From contig NC_051083.1 in the NCBI RefSeq assembly GCF_004664715.2, positions 122,082,971-122,146,970 of the forward strand: a DNA stretch of 64,000 bases. Reading direction: 5' to 3'. The stretch's first letter is position 1. Every line of letters begins with the position of its first letter. A model generated the notes under the pieces. The model searched no databases, was not told where the DNA came from, and saw only the letters and a program-made list of their open reading frames with translations. A program made the translations under genes and the position numbers. Of the stretch, positions 1 to 11,464 are shown piece after piece. The stretch comes from Peromyscus leucopus. Taxonomy: Eukaryota > Chordata > Mammalia > Rodentia > Cricetidae.

Positions 1-84
1 GAACCTGGTAGGCTGAGGCAGGAGAACTATAACTTCAAGGCCACCTTGGGAATACATATAGAGACTATAACAAAGAAACAAAAA
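1..84 (+). repeat. B1-like SINE remnant at window edge
   Basis: The window opens inside a decayed B1-type SINE: 'ggctgaggcaggagaa', 'ttcaaggcca' and a closing A-rich stretch resemble the middle and end of B1. The 5' part lies outside the window. Confidence 0.55.
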
Positions 85-160
85 AGAAAGGGAGGAAAAG
101 GGAGGGAGGGAGAACGGAGTGAAGGAAGAAAGAAGGGAGGAAGGGAAGCAGGAAGAGAAA
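84..160. repeat. Purine-rich GGGA/GGAA tract
   Basis: Imperfect GGGA, GGAA and GAAA units follow directly on the A-rich end of the SINE, the usual way rodent SINE tails become microsatellites. The ORFs over it (rich in K, R, G, E, or L, F, P, S on the other strand) are composition artefacts. Confidence 0.75.
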
Positions 161-820
161 AAAACATTTCCTGTGGTCATAAGAAGTTTCCTCCTGTGAT
201 TTTTGTATTATATATAATGATTTTATTTTATTTTCCCCCACATGCATTACTCATTCTATTCAAATCATGTTTAGTGATACTTTCCTAACATCACTAATTT
301 GAGCCATCACCTCTGACATATATCTATGTTCTATACATATATGTGTATAGTCTATGCTGGACAAACTTAATGGGAAGGCCTATGGGAGCCATTTTTATTC
401 AAAACACCACAATCTCCCTTTATACCTATATTGTGTAGGCTAGAGTCCCGAATTACATTTTACGAATTGTTTGCATTAGCCAAGGTAAAGGACTCTACCC
501 TTTTTTCTCTGTTCACTATTTTAAGCACCAAGTTCATCCAGATCCCTCTTCATATATGGAACAATTTAGTTCTTTTACTCTGAAGGACCTAAATCATTGA
601 CCATCTGTGAACACTACTAGACAAGAAGTTAGCAGTACTTGCTCCTATTCATACGGAGGCTTTTTTCTTCTGGGTCTGCTCTGTGGAGTTGCTTGTTTTT
701 ACATGACATTAGTTCGGTCGTTTTGTTTATGATCTCCATCAGTACCACTCTCTGTCAGGAAGGAGCTATCAAACTCCCAGATACCTCAAAGTTTGTGTCA
801 TTGCTCTTATTTTTCATCCA
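161..820. other. No gene recognised; short hAT-like repeat end inside
   Basis: AT-rich DNA without a supported exon. Positions 368-412 ('cctatgggagccatttttatt' type sequence ending 'caccacaatc') resemble the end of the rodent hAT-like repeat seen complete near 12.6-12.9 kb. Nothing else is recognised. Confidence 0.5.
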
Positions 821-853
821 AGTATAGTGATAGTATAGTGATAGTATAGTGAT
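821..853. repeat. 11-bp tandem repeat x3
   Basis: Three perfect head-to-tail copies of 'agtatagtgat' lie just upstream of a B1 insertion. Short and probably a replication-slippage product. Confidence 0.9.
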
Positions 854-876
854 ATCATTAAGATTGTATTATGTTA

Positions 877-1032
877 GCCAGGTGGTGGTGGTGCACGCCT
901 TTAATCCCAGCACTTGGGAGGCAGAGCCAGACAGATCCCTGTGAGTTCGAGGCCAGCCTGGTCTACAGAGTGAGATCCAGGACAGGCATCAAAAACTACA
1001 CAGAGAAACCCTGTCTCGAAAAACAAACAAAA
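877..1032 (+). mobile_element. B1 SINE, near full length, with target duplication
   Basis: Full B1 from 'gccaggtggtggtgg' through the A box-like start, 'gtgagttcgaggccagcctgg' region, 'cacagagaaaccctgtctcg' and an A-rich tail. It is flanked by a perfect 17-bp duplication, 'aagattgtattatgtta', at 860-876 and 1033-1049, so the boundaries are firm. The variant 'gacaggcatcaaaaactacac' is of the cricetid type. 7SL-derived, mobilised in trans by L1. Confidence 0.95.
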
Positions 1033-1049
1033 AAGATTGTATTATGTTA

Positions 1050-2400
1050 ATTATGACTTTAAGGCCTCCTGAAAAAATTATATGCCCTGTAATTTAGTTA
1101 GGCATTTTAAATATAGCTAATAATATACTCCAAGCTTGAGATTTCAAAAATAGGAGCTAGAGAATTAAATGTGAACATACAGGAGAGCCCCATAAGAAAA
1201 CTTAATTACCACTAAATATTAGAAAAGTAGCATGAAGTAGCCCTGCCAGAAATTTCTAGTTTTTAGCATCTCTAATGAATACCTGAGAGGAAGGGTTTTT
1301 TGTCTTTGTTTTATGCCTGCATGTGACTTCTGTTTTGCTTAAAAATTATAACATTCTTGATTTCAGAGGAGGGAATAATTGTCCATTTATCCAGGCTGTA
1401 GGCAACTTTACTATAAAATTAACTATGTTCATTTATCAATCAACTAATAACTCATTTTAAGAAAGGACTAGAAGTTGGCATGTTAAGCCTCTAGGATAAT
1501 TTTGTTGTATATTGAATATTGAAATCAAAAGCCCATTCAATGCTTTGAATTCCTAAACTCGTTCTATCCAGAGCTTGATTTATGTATCAAATAGCTAATA
1601 TGGATTTGTGGGTTTTTTTAAAAAAAATTAGCTTTAGCTACCCAGACAAGTGACTAATTACCCTGGACAGCAATTACATGAATAGACATCACCCTCTAAT
1701 TAAATATCAGTTTAGAAAATACAATGAAAATCTAAATCTTTCAGCATCATTGAATATAAGGTTGTAAATATGAAACACAATGTTTCATTTGAGGACTCTT
1801 TTCATACATTTTCTAAATGTCTTCCTTTATTTCAAAAGCTTTAATTTTAATAGTTATGGGACAGAAAGGCTTTGGAAAATGTGAAATCAACACATGGACT
1901 GCTTAAATGATAATAGATATAGTTATTATCATAACAAAAAAAGCTAATACTTTGTAGTCTAGCAAAGGGCTTAGGACTAATACCCAGTGCATGATATATG
2001 TATTTCCTTTATAAATGAGATCTGCATTTAATGACAAATAATCTGGCTAAGAGTTTTTGCCTTAAAACCCTATTTATTGCCCCCCTTTACCTCAAAAAAA
2101 AAAAAAAAGCTTCCTCCCTGAAGACTGGCATTCATAATACCAGAGGTGCCATACACGCTTCCAAAGGAGAGAAGCAACCCACATTCTACCCGCTATGACA
2201 ATAAATGATGCAACTATATTATAATTTTTAAAAAATAATTTAAATGTTATGTTCTACACTCAACAAATGTACCTAAATATTATGTCTCAATAAAAAAATA
2301 AAATTAAATAAGATAACACTTAAGATGCAACAAAATTCTACCAAAGGAAAAATAAATTCACAATAAAAAATGGCAGAGATTGTGAAATTCAGCTGCCTCA
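1050..2400. other. No gene recognised; AT-rich DNA
   Basis: No exon, RNA gene or clear repeat was recognised. The only notable structure is a poly(A) run near 2093-2108. Diverged ancient repeats may be present but are not legible by eye. Confidence 0.5.
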
Positions 2401-2592
2401 CTTCAATAATCATCTTTTCCTCCATGCTGTCTAACCTTGAGAAAAATACCTTCTCCAAGTTTAGTTTCCTTATTTATAAAATGCTGTGATAATAGTCATA
2501 CAGGGATGACAGTCCCTTTCCCATATGACTGTTTGGAGCTTAGAAGTTACTAAAATAATCTCATATATTGTAGGTTCTCAATCTTTTCATGC
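2400..2592 (+). mobile_element. MIR SINE, sense
   Basis: Order of motifs matches MIR: 'gctgtctaaccttgagaaa', 'tttagtttccttatttataaaatg', then a weak 'cactcaat' type ending. Mammal-wide, heavily diverged fossil; it sets the age of the surrounding DNA. Confidence 0.7.
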
Positions 2593-3721
2593 AATTAATA
2601 CTCAATGATGTACTAATTTTAATAACTGTGTCACAATTGATGTATCTATAAAAAGAATGAAGTTTCAATACTTACATACTTTGTTGCTAGCCACAAGCAT
2701 GTTACTATAGATACTTGGTGATCAAGAATGGGATAGCAATATAAGTCTTCTTTTGTTATTATGCCTTTTTGAAGAAAATTATTTGCCATTCTTTCTCATT
2801 TCCCAGTAAGAAGTTCATACATGCCAGTTATCTGATATATAGTATAGAACTATCCTATACCCCAGAAACATAAATGGTCCTAACTTCCCCAGGGTATATA
2901 TGACTTTTATGCTGGAAAACAGATGGCATGTCCCATGGGCTACATATGACCACAAATTTCTAAGCTTGCCTAAAACATGAAATTTTTTTTTCAATTTTAA
3001 TTGCAACTTGATTATACAATTCTTGAGCTGTCTTTGTAGATGACAATGATGTCATGTGGCAGTGTCAAAGGGTTGTGCCTACCTGGAAAGTCTTGCATTT
3101 ACTTGTTCATAGAAGAATCAAGTTAGATTGTGCATAACGTTCTTTTACTGGTAAGGAGAATATTGTGCCAGGAAGCTATTAATTTCTTCCAGACAAAATG
3201 ACCTATCGTTTCCAAACATGGGTCCAATAATGCTCCTTAGAAAATTGTGTTTCTGTTACCAGAGCATTGCTTCATCTAGAAGGGAAATTGCCCATTCACA
3301 GTCAGGCAAGGATGAATAAAACATGCAGGATGTGAGATACACAAGGTATGATGTCCCATTTAATTCCCTTCTACTATGTCAGCACATTCTGCAGGGATAA
3401 CTTTCCTAGACTGCTAGAGGGTTTTGCTATAAAACACTTAATACAGTGGAGATTAGGAAGCTTGTTGCTTCACAGCAAGTTGAACCAGACATATCCAAGA
3501 ACAATATTTTTGTAAAAGTAGAAGTTAAGTTCCCCTGCTTCTCATAAATGTGTACGATTTGTTCAGTTGAAGACAATGGCTCCATTTAAAAACCAGTGGA
3601 GTTTGGGCACAAATCTGAGAGTCTCAGAATTGAGCCAGATTCTCTCAGTATGTAAGCTACTTTCTGAGAGGCCAGCACCAATTAGTTGTTTGTTGTTATT
3701 GTTGTTGTCCTTGTTCTTGTT
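2593..3721. other. No gene recognised
   Basis: No supported coding, RNA or mobile feature. A TTG-rich stretch at 3685-3724 ('gttgttattgttgttg') is simple sequence bordering the next repeat. Confidence 0.5.
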
Positions 3722-3963
3722 TTGTTAACTTAGTGTCATCTGGAAAGAGGGAACCTTAACTGAGGGATTGTTTCCATAAGATTGACTGTAGATAAATCTA
3801 TGAGCATTTTCTTGACTAACAGTTGATGCGTTAGTATCCACCCCACTATGGGCACTGCCGTTCTGGGAACATGGTCCTGGATGGCATAAGAAAGTAAAGG
3901 TGAGCACATCAGGGGGAGCAAGTAAGTAAACAGCATTATTCCATGGCCTCTGCTTCAGTTTCT

Positions 3964-4661
3964 TGCCCCGGCTAGCGGGGTCTTCAACGGGGACCTAATG
4001 AGAGGGCCGGCGAATGAGAGAGACAAGAGACACAAAGAATGAGAGCAAGACAGGACGTCTGATCAAGCTCCAAAATTTTATTTTACTCTCAAGGCACATA
4101 TAGGTAGGCAAAGGGGGTTGCAAGCAGGAAGGGACTTAGTTATGGGGGTTGCAAGCAGGAAGGGACTTAGTAGTGGGGGTTGCAAGCAGGAAGGGACTTA
4201 GTTATGGGGGTTGCAAGCAGGAAGGGACTTAGTAATGGGGGTTGCAAGCAGGAAGGGACTTAGTAATGGGGGTTGCAAGCAGGAAGGGACTTAGTTATGG
4301 GGGTTGCAAGCAGGAAGAGACTTAGTAATGGGGGTTGCAAGCAGGAAGGGACTTAGTTATGGGGGTTGCAAGCAGAAAGGGACTTAATTATGGGGGTTGC
4401 AAGCAGGAAGGGACTTAATTATGGGCTGTTGGGGCCAGCAGGAAATGTTGCTCTGAAGGTTATCTATATACCCTTGTCTAACTGCCTAATTGCTTAACTG
4501 CAGCTCATTCACCTGATATCTGAGAAGAGGTTCTGGTATCTGTGGGAAGAGGTTCTGGTGCTATGGAGACTTAAGCAAGGCCTGGATCTAAGAAAAGAGG
4601 AGAGAAACCCAAATATGGCAGCATGTGTGTCAAGGGGCGCTTAGGGTTATGGCTCCCATCA
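3964..4661 (-). mobile_element. Solo LTR, class II (ERVK-like), with internal minisatellite
   Basis: Begins TG and ends CA and is flanked by a perfect 6-bp duplication 'gtttct' (3958-3963 and 4662-4667), the length used by class II ERVs. Read on the minus strand it has a U3 carrying a minisatellite, a poly(A)-signal-like 'aaaataaaatttt' near 4075, and a CT-rich R/U5 ending 'gctagccggggca'. No gag, pol or second LTR is present, so it is a solo LTR. Confidence 0.88.
4113..4422. repeat. 31-bp minisatellite, 10 units
   Basis: Ten contiguous 31-bp units starting 'gggggttgcaagcaggaag', at 4113, 4144, 4175, 4206, 4237, 4268, 4299, 4330, 4361 and 4392. Variation is limited to a few positions (t/a before 'at', one 'gaagaga', one 'gcagaaagg'). 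The array lies in the U3 of the LTR at 3964-4661. It is contiguous, without spacers, so it is not CRISPR. Confidence 0.97.
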
Positions 4662-4795
4662 GTTTCTGTTTCCAGGTTCCTGTTCAGAATTCTCTTCATG
4701 GTGAACTAAGATGAAATAAACCCTTTCTTCCCCAAGTTGATTTTTTCATGGTGTTTATCACAGCAATAGAAAGCAAACTAGGGTAGGGGCATTCT

Positions 4796-5364
4796 TCATG
4801 CAAATTATAACCTATGTTTACAAATCTTCCATGTAGTATCAGCAAGACAATGAATGGCTCCTCTAAAGGACTTTATTTGAAAACCTAAGGACTAATGAAG
4901 CAGAAGAATCCATTGCCCTATGATAACAAAAGGATATTATCATTACTAAGTTTTGTGATTATTTACTGAATATACATTTTGTAGCATTGCATGCAATGCA
5001 GAGAGAGGGCATCGTGACCTCTATACATTCCCAGATATACTATCTTGGACAAGTCACATTATTCTTCAGTTCCTCTACCAATTCACTACTAAAAGCATGT
5101 CTGTGGGAATTATTGGACCTCACATCACAGGTTCAAACACACACATACACAGAGTGGGGGGTGTCAAGAGTGAGGCCAATGATTTGCCACTGTGTATTTT
5201 TTTAATTACCCTGAATTGTGTTTATGAGACTCCATACAGTATTCAGTACTTTACATGAGGGCTGAAATTGCCAACTACATTCAAATTGGTACAGTGCACC
5301 CTTGGAAGAAGAAAACTTGCTGAGCACTGAGACATGGTTTTCAGCTTGGTTGCTTCATCTCTGA
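4796..5364. other. No gene recognised
   Basis: A 72-codon ORF starts near 4987 but has no recognisable domain or splice context; no repeat identified. Confidence 0.45.
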
Positions 5365-5605
5365 AGGGCTTTAAACAAGAGCATTAGCTTTGGATTCTTA
5401 CTAACTTGGTTTGATTCTCACTTTTGCCAGTTGCTAAATTTGTGAGTTTAAATGAGTTGTTTAAAATTGTCATGCCTCCTTGTCTTTATCCATGAAATGT
5501 AACACCTGTTTAACAGCACATTCTTTCAAGGATGAAGGCAAATAGCATGCAAAGAGCTTAGTACAATGGCTGTCCCATGGGTTTAGCAATTTTCCACTAC
5601 TGCTA
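5365..5605 (+). mobile_element. MIR SINE, sense
   Basis: MIR-like order: 'gctttggattcttac', 'gccagttgctaaatttgtgag', 'ctccttgtctttatccatgaaatg', 'gcaaagagcttagtac'. Diverged ancient copy. Confidence 0.65.
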
Positions 5606-6336
5606 TTGTTATTTTCTGTTAAATGTGGATAAAAGTACTTAGTCTTGTTGTGAGAATGCCATGTGGGGAAAATTCAATGATATTTCCAAATGAATAGCAT
5701 TTTAAGGGCAATGTCTAAGTCAGAGGAGACTCTGAAAGCCCACTTACCTGTACCTTTCTTCCTTGTTCAATGTCGATTGCAAATGTTGCATCTGTGTAAA
5801 ATCCTTACAGTAGACAGAATTCCTAGGGCATCTAACCCACAAGCTCTCCTTCCTGGTAGACATATACTGTTATAAATGCTATCTAGCCCCACATCACATA
5901 ACCCTGAGATCAAGGAGCCCTTTCTAATTTGATAAGCTTGAAGCCCACCCCCTTTTAAGCTTTTGAGTAAGAAAAAAGATAGCAACTTAAAAATAATTCA
6001 CATCTCTTTTATATCCAATAGCTATAAAAAAGATGCATGTAGTATTGAGTAGAATCAATTATAAGGTATATCAAAATCCATTATGACTAAGTAAAATACA
6101 TATTTATCAAGAATGTTATGCTAGACAAGGATCTTAAAATGTGCATATGTTTAAATTTATGGTCAATTTTTTTGTATTTACTTTTTCTAAAAGCAAAATC
6201 TAAAAGCAGTAAAATGTTTAGTACTAAAGGACTGGAGACTGATTAAATGATGTATAATACAGCTGAATGATATGTAAATATGAAATGTTTCCAGCAAAAT
6301 TAAATCACTTGAAAATATTCTCACAAGAGGCTAAAT
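5606..6336. other. No gene recognised; AT-rich
   Basis: No exon, RNA gene or identifiable repeat. Confidence 0.45.
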
Positions 6337-6545
6337 ATTGGACCTGCAAGATGACTCAGCAGTTTATAAGGGTGCTTGCCTCCATGCCTGAGGACCTGAG
6401 TTCAATTTCTAGAATCCACATAGGGGAAAGAGATAACCTCCACTTGCAAATTGTCTTCTGACATCTATAAGTGCACCATGGCACATGCCAGCACACATAC
6501 ACACAAATGAATGAATGAATGAATGAATGAATGAATGAATGAATG
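6337..6545 (+). mobile_element. B4/ID-type SINE with GAAT microsatellite tail
   Basis: Diverged tRNA-type SINE start ('gcaagatgactcagcagttt', 'cctgaggacctgagttcaattt'), a central 'cttctgacat' block, and an expanded tail of about ten GAAT units at 6506-6545. Confidence 0.7.
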
Positions 6546-6764
6546 TTGTTAAAAGATTAAATGCTAAAAGCAGTGAACAATGAATAAAACATGTTAACTA
6601 TTAAAAATCTACCTATTCATCAGGGGTTAAGACTTGGAGAAGATAAACCAACTACAATGGATGTTTATAGATAAAGGGATTCTGTATCCGTTTTATTATT
6701 TTTTTCTTCATTACTCCTTTTCCTTTTCAACTTTTCTCTAATGATTGCATGTGGACACAGAAGT

Positions 6765-6960
6765 TTGTAGTAGCAAAGTGTCCAGAAAACCCAGGTTCTA
6801 ATTTGTGTGCTGCTACTCCCTGGCTGTGACAATTTGCAGGATGAAAACTTATTTAGACTTCCATTTTCTATGTGAAATGGAAAATAACAGTTACCTATAA
6901 AAATTTTACAGACTATTCAATGAAGGTAAAAGACTGAGCCAAGTACCAGATCTTTGAATG
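6765..6960 (+). mobile_element. MIR SINE, sense
   Basis: 'ctccctggctgtgacaatttg' followed by 'cttccattttctatgtgaaatgg' and 'acagttacctat' is the diagnostic MIR order (tRNA-like head, core, tail). Confidence 0.7.
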
Positions 6961-7419
6961 GACTCAAAAGTCAGTGATTATTGTGCAATATTAATTCTGA
7001 TTATTTTTTTAAAGACAGCTATTGGCCAGGTACTCCAGGTACTTTGTTTGCCTCAAAGCTTGTTGGATAGCAAACTATGAGGAATAGGAAGAAAATACTT
7101 CACTAATGGCCATATTTAAAACACAGAATATAGAACTTGTGCTGGATGAAAAATAAGTTGCACTCCAAAATTCAGATGGGGAAAACAAAAGCAGACAAAT
7201 TCTTTCCATTTGAGCATATAGCTGGCAAAATTAGAGAGTGGTCTAGCACCATGGCAAATGGACTCTCCCTCTAACCAGTGATCCTTTCCAAATAAAATGT
7301 ATCATATCATACTGTATAAGCCTATAAGCTTCCATATGCAAACTTGAGGTATTAAAGAACACTGGACAAGTGACAGCATGAACTGTACAGCAAATAATTC
7401 ATTAATCATACTCCAAAAC
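6961..7419. other. No gene recognised
   Basis: Nothing identifiable on either strand. Confidence 0.4.
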
Positions 7420-7535
7420 CCCAGGCAGTTACAATTATTCCATCATTTTCCAAGAAGAAATAAGCTCAGATAAGAAATCTCAGAGTCCTTTTGAAACAGC
7501 AACATCATAGCCCAGTGTTAAGACAAGAACCCAGA
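7420..7535 (-). mobile_element. MIR SINE fragment, antisense
   Basis: 'cattttccaagaagaaataagctcagataag' type sequence is the reverse of the MIR core ('cagtttcctcatctgtaaaatgg' in sense). Confidence 0.5.
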
Positions 7536-7861
7536 GATAGATGAAGTTTTAGACATATGAAGAAATTCAGACAATTGATCAAAGTGTTATATGCAGAGCA
7601 AACAGCATTCATTCAACACAGACCAAGGGCATACTGAGATAAATGACAGAAGGAGCCCAGCTAGAGTAGAAGAACAATGTAAAATGAGACTCTGAAGATT
7701 TGCCAAGATAGCGGCAATGGCTCAGTGTGTATAAAAGCTACACTGTGCAATCATACCAAAAATTTATGTAGAACTTATGTGTAGAGAGGTCACATCACTC
7801 CTTGTTTGATTAGTCATGGACAATTTGAATATTCTCAACAACTTCAAAAATGTCCTTGCAG

Positions 7862-7978
7862 TAGAGTGTCGTGGTACACATTGTAAAAAGAAACAAGTGA
7901 ATCTTTGTGAGTTCAAGAGCAGCCTGGTATACATAGCAAATTTTAGAACAGTTAGGGATAAATACTCTGTCTCATTTT
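7862..7978 (+). mobile_element. Degenerate B1 SINE
   Basis: 'gtcgtggtacacattg', 'gaatctttgtgagttcaaga', 'gcagcctggtatacatagc' and 'ctctgtctc' keep B1 order at low identity. Confidence 0.65.
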
Positions 7979-8449
7979 TTAAAGTTCTTGAGAATATAAC
8001 CATTGCTCCCTGCTCCCCAGGTACAGAAGTAGAGTATATTTTCTAGACACCATTGCAGCTCGATGTTGTCATGAGACTGATCACTAACCAATGGAAAGTG
8101 AAAGAACACACTCTAACCTCCATGCTGGTCCTCCCAAACCTACATCAATCAACAGTTCTCATCATCCCTTAACATCAGTTGCATTGTAAAGAGAAAGTAA
8201 TTTTTTTCTCTGTGTTCAGCAACTGAGTATTTGGAAGGCAGCTCATTACAGCAGTTAGCCTAGTTTGATTATGTAACTGATCATATATTGTTCCCTTTAT
8301 CCTTTTATGAGCACCACTATTACATTCCAAAGTAACATCTCCTTTTTAAGAAAATATTTTTTCAAATTATTTATTTTACTCTGAGATGTTAACAGTACAT
8401 TTAATCCAAAGTCTACTTTTTTACTAAAATTTCCCCTGGCTTTCTTTTA
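7979..8449. other. No gene recognised
   Basis: No confident feature. A stretch near 8050-8130 could be an old DNA transposon fragment, but I could not assign it. Confidence 0.35.
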
Positions 8450-8693
8450 TTTTTTCCTCATGTTTTTATTAAGAATTTTTTTATGCTACACACCAATCAG
8501 AGATCCCACCCTTCCCTCCTCCTGCCCCCCAAGCCTTCCCCCACAATCGACCCCCCACTCCCCACCACAAGAAGGCAAGGGCTGCACACGGTGTTCCTTC
8601 ATAGGGAGTGGACTCCAAAAAGTCCTCTCATGCACCAGGGATGGATTCTGATTCTACTGCCAGGGCCCCCTCAAGAAAATCAAGCTACACAAT
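8450..8693 (-). mobile_element. L1 3' UTR fragment, antisense
   Basis: C-rich sequence ('cccttccctcctcctgcccc', 'ccaaaaagtcctctcatgcacc', 'ctactgccagggcccc') is collinear with the better-preserved antisense L1 3' UTR at 37.6-38.2 kb. The 119-codon ORF across it comes from this C-rich tract. Confidence 0.75.
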
Positions 8694-8694
8694 C

Positions 8695-8842
8695 CTGGTA
8701 CCCACAGAAGCCAAAAGATGCTGCCGGAAGACCTGGAGCTAAAGATGGTTGTGAGCCACCTTGTGGGTGCTGGGAACCAAAGCCAGGTCTTCTGCATGAA
8801 CAACAAGTGCTCTTATCTCTGAGCCATTTCTCTACTCCCTAA
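8695..8842 (-). mobile_element. B3/B2-type SINE, antisense
   Basis: Reverse of a B3/B2 body: 'gttgtgagccaccttgtggg', 'gctgggaaccaaagcc', 'cttatctctgagccatttct'. It abuts the L1 fragment directly. Confidence 0.8.
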
Positions 8843-9100
8843 AGTTACATCCCCAAAATATGCTATCAACTCTCTTCAAAAAAATTTCTCCTTGGCATGC
8901 TAGTAGTGAATATTCAGTGTAAGAAATAATGAAAAATGACTAAATAATACAAGGAACACAGTAAAGATCATTTAAAATCATCATCTACCATTCCAGGAAA
9001 ACCAAGGTTGACACTTTGGTGCAAATCCTACAAATAACTTTTAGGGGGGTGGGGTTTGCATAGCCATGTATTTAGAAACTGAAGGTAGAGTACATATCAA

Positions 9101-9148
9101 GTGATATATATATATGTATATATATATATCATATATATATATATCATA
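9101..9148. repeat. TA-rich microsatellite
   Basis: Nearly uninterrupted (TA)n with 'catatatat' interruptions; self-complementary. Confidence 0.9.
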
Positions 9149-9275
9149 TGGATGCTGGCAAGCACTCACCAACTCTCAGTTGCATTAGTGTTTCTGCATG
9201 CATCACTTTCTACGGCAGTTATTTCAATTTCTTGGTTACCTTCTCAAGAACTTTTTTCAAACTGAGACAGAATTA

Positions 9276-9452
9276 TGTGTGTGTGTGTGTGTGTGTCTGT
9301 GTCTGTGTTTTAACATGCACATGCCATGACACATATGTAGAGTTCAGAAGACACCTTGAGAGAGTTAGTTATTTCCTTCTACCATGTGGATCACGGAGAT
9401 TGAACTCTGGTATTCAGGCAAGCACCTTTACCCATTGATCCATTTCACCAGG
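9276..9452 (-). mobile_element. TG tract plus B4/B3-type SINE, antisense
   Basis: A (TG)n run at 9276-9297 leads into 'acatgcacatgccatgacac', 'cttctaccatgtggatcac' and 'acccattgatccatttcacc', the reverse of a B4/B3 SINE whose tail became the TG repeat. The 96-codon ORF here is a TG artefact. Confidence 0.75.
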
Positions 9453-10297
9453 CCCAAATATGTTTTTAAAACTGATTCCTTGTAAAGGAAGTATGCCAAA
9501 TCAATGGGGATAACTGAATGACACAATAAGTTTTAGAAGCCAACTGACTAGTCTTTGGGGGGAAATGTGATCACCCACATATCTCATTACCTATAGCAAA
9601 ATAAATTCTAGATGGACAAAAAATGATAAGTTATTCCTTTAATGACACAAAACCAGAAAAAGTAAACAGGAAAGACTTATTTTCTGCATTCTCAGAAATA
9701 AGCCTGACACATTGCTACAAAGTCATTAAGAAGAAACAATGATGAATAGCTAGGGTGAATGTGAAATTTCTTAATGTACCAATATCCTATGACATGAACA
9801 AAGTCAGATAAAATTTTTTCAAAATATATGACAAAGAATCCAAATTCTCTACATACAAAGAAATTTTTCACAGAAGTAAGTAACTTGAATTATCTATAAG
9901 ATACATGGACAATAAATACATATGAGTGTATATATGTATATACATATAACAAAATGAATTACTTTTAAATATTGGGAAAGATAACCAATTGATTCATAGG
10001 AAAAAAGATAAAATAATAAATCAAAATGAGTTAGTATTTCCCAAATATAACTGAAAGTGATAAAATTACAAAGAGTTAGTCTAGCATGTGACGAGGCATC
10101 CTTGTTCATTATTGATAACTAAATCAATACAGCCTCTTTGAAGATGAGAAGAAAATAACAATTTTGCCATATTTATTAACCTTTAAAATGTTTAAATGTG
10201 ATCTGGTGATTCTAGTCGTTTATCCTGTGATTGTTTGCATAAATTATGGGATATCCATATGTTTCAATATACCAAAGTTATTAAAAATAACAAGTAA
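9453..10297. other. No gene recognised; AT-rich
   Basis: AT-rich DNA, with a short TA/TG patch near 9918-9950. No coding or mobile feature identified. Confidence 0.45.
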
Positions 10298-10432
10298 TGC
10301 TTGGTATGATGGCACATGCTTATAGTCCTAGTACTTGAGAATGAGAGGCAAGTAGACCATGAATTTGAGACCAACCTGGGCTATTTAGTGAATCTCTCTC
10401 TCAAAACTAACAAACAAAAATAATGAGAGAAA
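10298..10432 (+). mobile_element. Degenerate B1 SINE
   Basis: 'ttggtatgatggcacatgc', 'gaatttgagaccaacctggg' and an A-rich end follow B1 order at low identity. Confidence 0.65.
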
Positions 10433-10562
10433 AAAAAAACTATTCATAAGGGGAAATGACTGAGATGCATTGCTAAATGATTAAAAAAAATCAAGACCAA
10501 GACCATGGAAAATAGCAGGATGATATACATTATGCAAGCATGCTTGAATAGAATATTTCTTG

Positions 10563-10738
10563 AAAGCTGGGCAGTGGTGGCACATACCTTTAATTCCAGC
10601 ACTTTGGAGGCAGAGGCAGGCAGATCTCTGTGAGTTAAATGCCAGCCTGGTCTACAGAGCAAGTTCCAGGACAGCCAAAGCTGTTACACAGAGAAGCCTT
10701 GTTTCAAAAAAACCAAAAAAAGAAAGAAAAAAGAAAGA
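10563..10738 (+). mobile_element. B1 SINE
   Basis: Complete B1 body ('gctgggcagtggtggcacat', 'ggcaggcagatctctgtgag', 'cagcctggtctacagagc', 'acacagagaagccttgtttc') with an A-rich AAAG tail. The overlapping ORFs are SINE artefacts. Confidence 0.92.
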
Positions 10739-11169
10739 ATTGCCATGGTTACTTCTAAAATAAGTAAGTTGAGAATTAGGGGTGGTAGAAAAGAGCAATT
10801 TATTCTTCAGTGTATAACCTTTGGTGGCTCTGCTTTTTCCTTTGGGCACATATTTTTTAAATATAAAGTAAGAAACAAGTCAAATTTTAGAAACCCTGAG
10901 ATGAACTAATTCTTTGAGGGGTTAGAGTTTCCATGTAAACGGCCAGAGAACAGAATGTATGAATTTTTCAGAGGAAAAATTCGAGTACAAAATTGCTCCA
11001 GCTTAGTGTGCCAATTTATCCAAATTCTAATGTAGCAAGAATTGCACATTATTAAATTTCAGTAATGATTACTGCAATGCTGAAACTGAAATCTGCCGCC
11101 TTTCTAAAGAAAGGAAGGATCTATAACTACAGGTAAGGAAAGGACAGTTAATAGATGCTGGATTGCATA
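10739..11169. other. No gene recognised
   Basis: No exon, RNA gene or identifiable repeat. Confidence 0.4.
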
Positions 11170-11305
11170 TTCTGCATGCACATTCTTGTTGAATCTTCAT
11201 TGTAAATGTGTGGCTCAGGAGTTATTTCCTGCACAAATGAGGAAACAGACTCAGAGGGAAGACTGAATTTGCCCAGGGTGACAAGGCTGATGCCTCTGAG
11301 AAAGC
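11170..11305 (-). mobile_element. MIR SINE, antisense
   Basis: 'acaaatgaggaaacagactc', 'gaatttgcccagggtgacaa' is the reverse of the MIR core. It underlies much of a 134-codon minus-strand ORF, which is therefore not a gene. Confidence 0.8.
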
Positions 11306-11464
11306 AGAGATAACTGTCTGTGTTATTTCTCAAAGGTCCTTGCCTTTCTTGCCAGGTCAGGAAGTATCTAATGAAGTCTAGTAATAAACAGCCCTTGTGC
11401 TCTCCAACTCTATTCTGAAGCACACTATTCTTCTCTGTCTCAAATGACATGAAGCTCACAGTTA

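Larger units (their letters stand above)
3722..4795. mobile_element. hAT-Charlie-type rodent repeat (URR1/RChARR-like), split by an LTR
   Basis: Left part 3722-3963 and right part 4662-4795 are halves of one repeat that recurs in this window near 26.0, 38.8, 49.2, 55.3 and 58.9 kb ('cctctgcttcag', 'gtttccaggttcctg', 'aaataaaccctttc', 'tatcacagcaatag'). They rejoin when the 698-bp LTR and one copy of its duplication are removed. Assignment to a non-autonomous hAT family is from memory. Confidence 0.7.

Noticed and set aside
4113..4422. Regular 31-bp repeats resembling a CRISPR array
   Set aside because: Units are directly contiguous with no variable spacers, and the array lies inside a TSD-flanked LTR in mammalian DNA. 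It is a minisatellite.
8483..8842. 119-codon proline-rich ORF
   Set aside because: Runs through antisense L1 3' UTR (C-rich) and an antisense B3 SINE.
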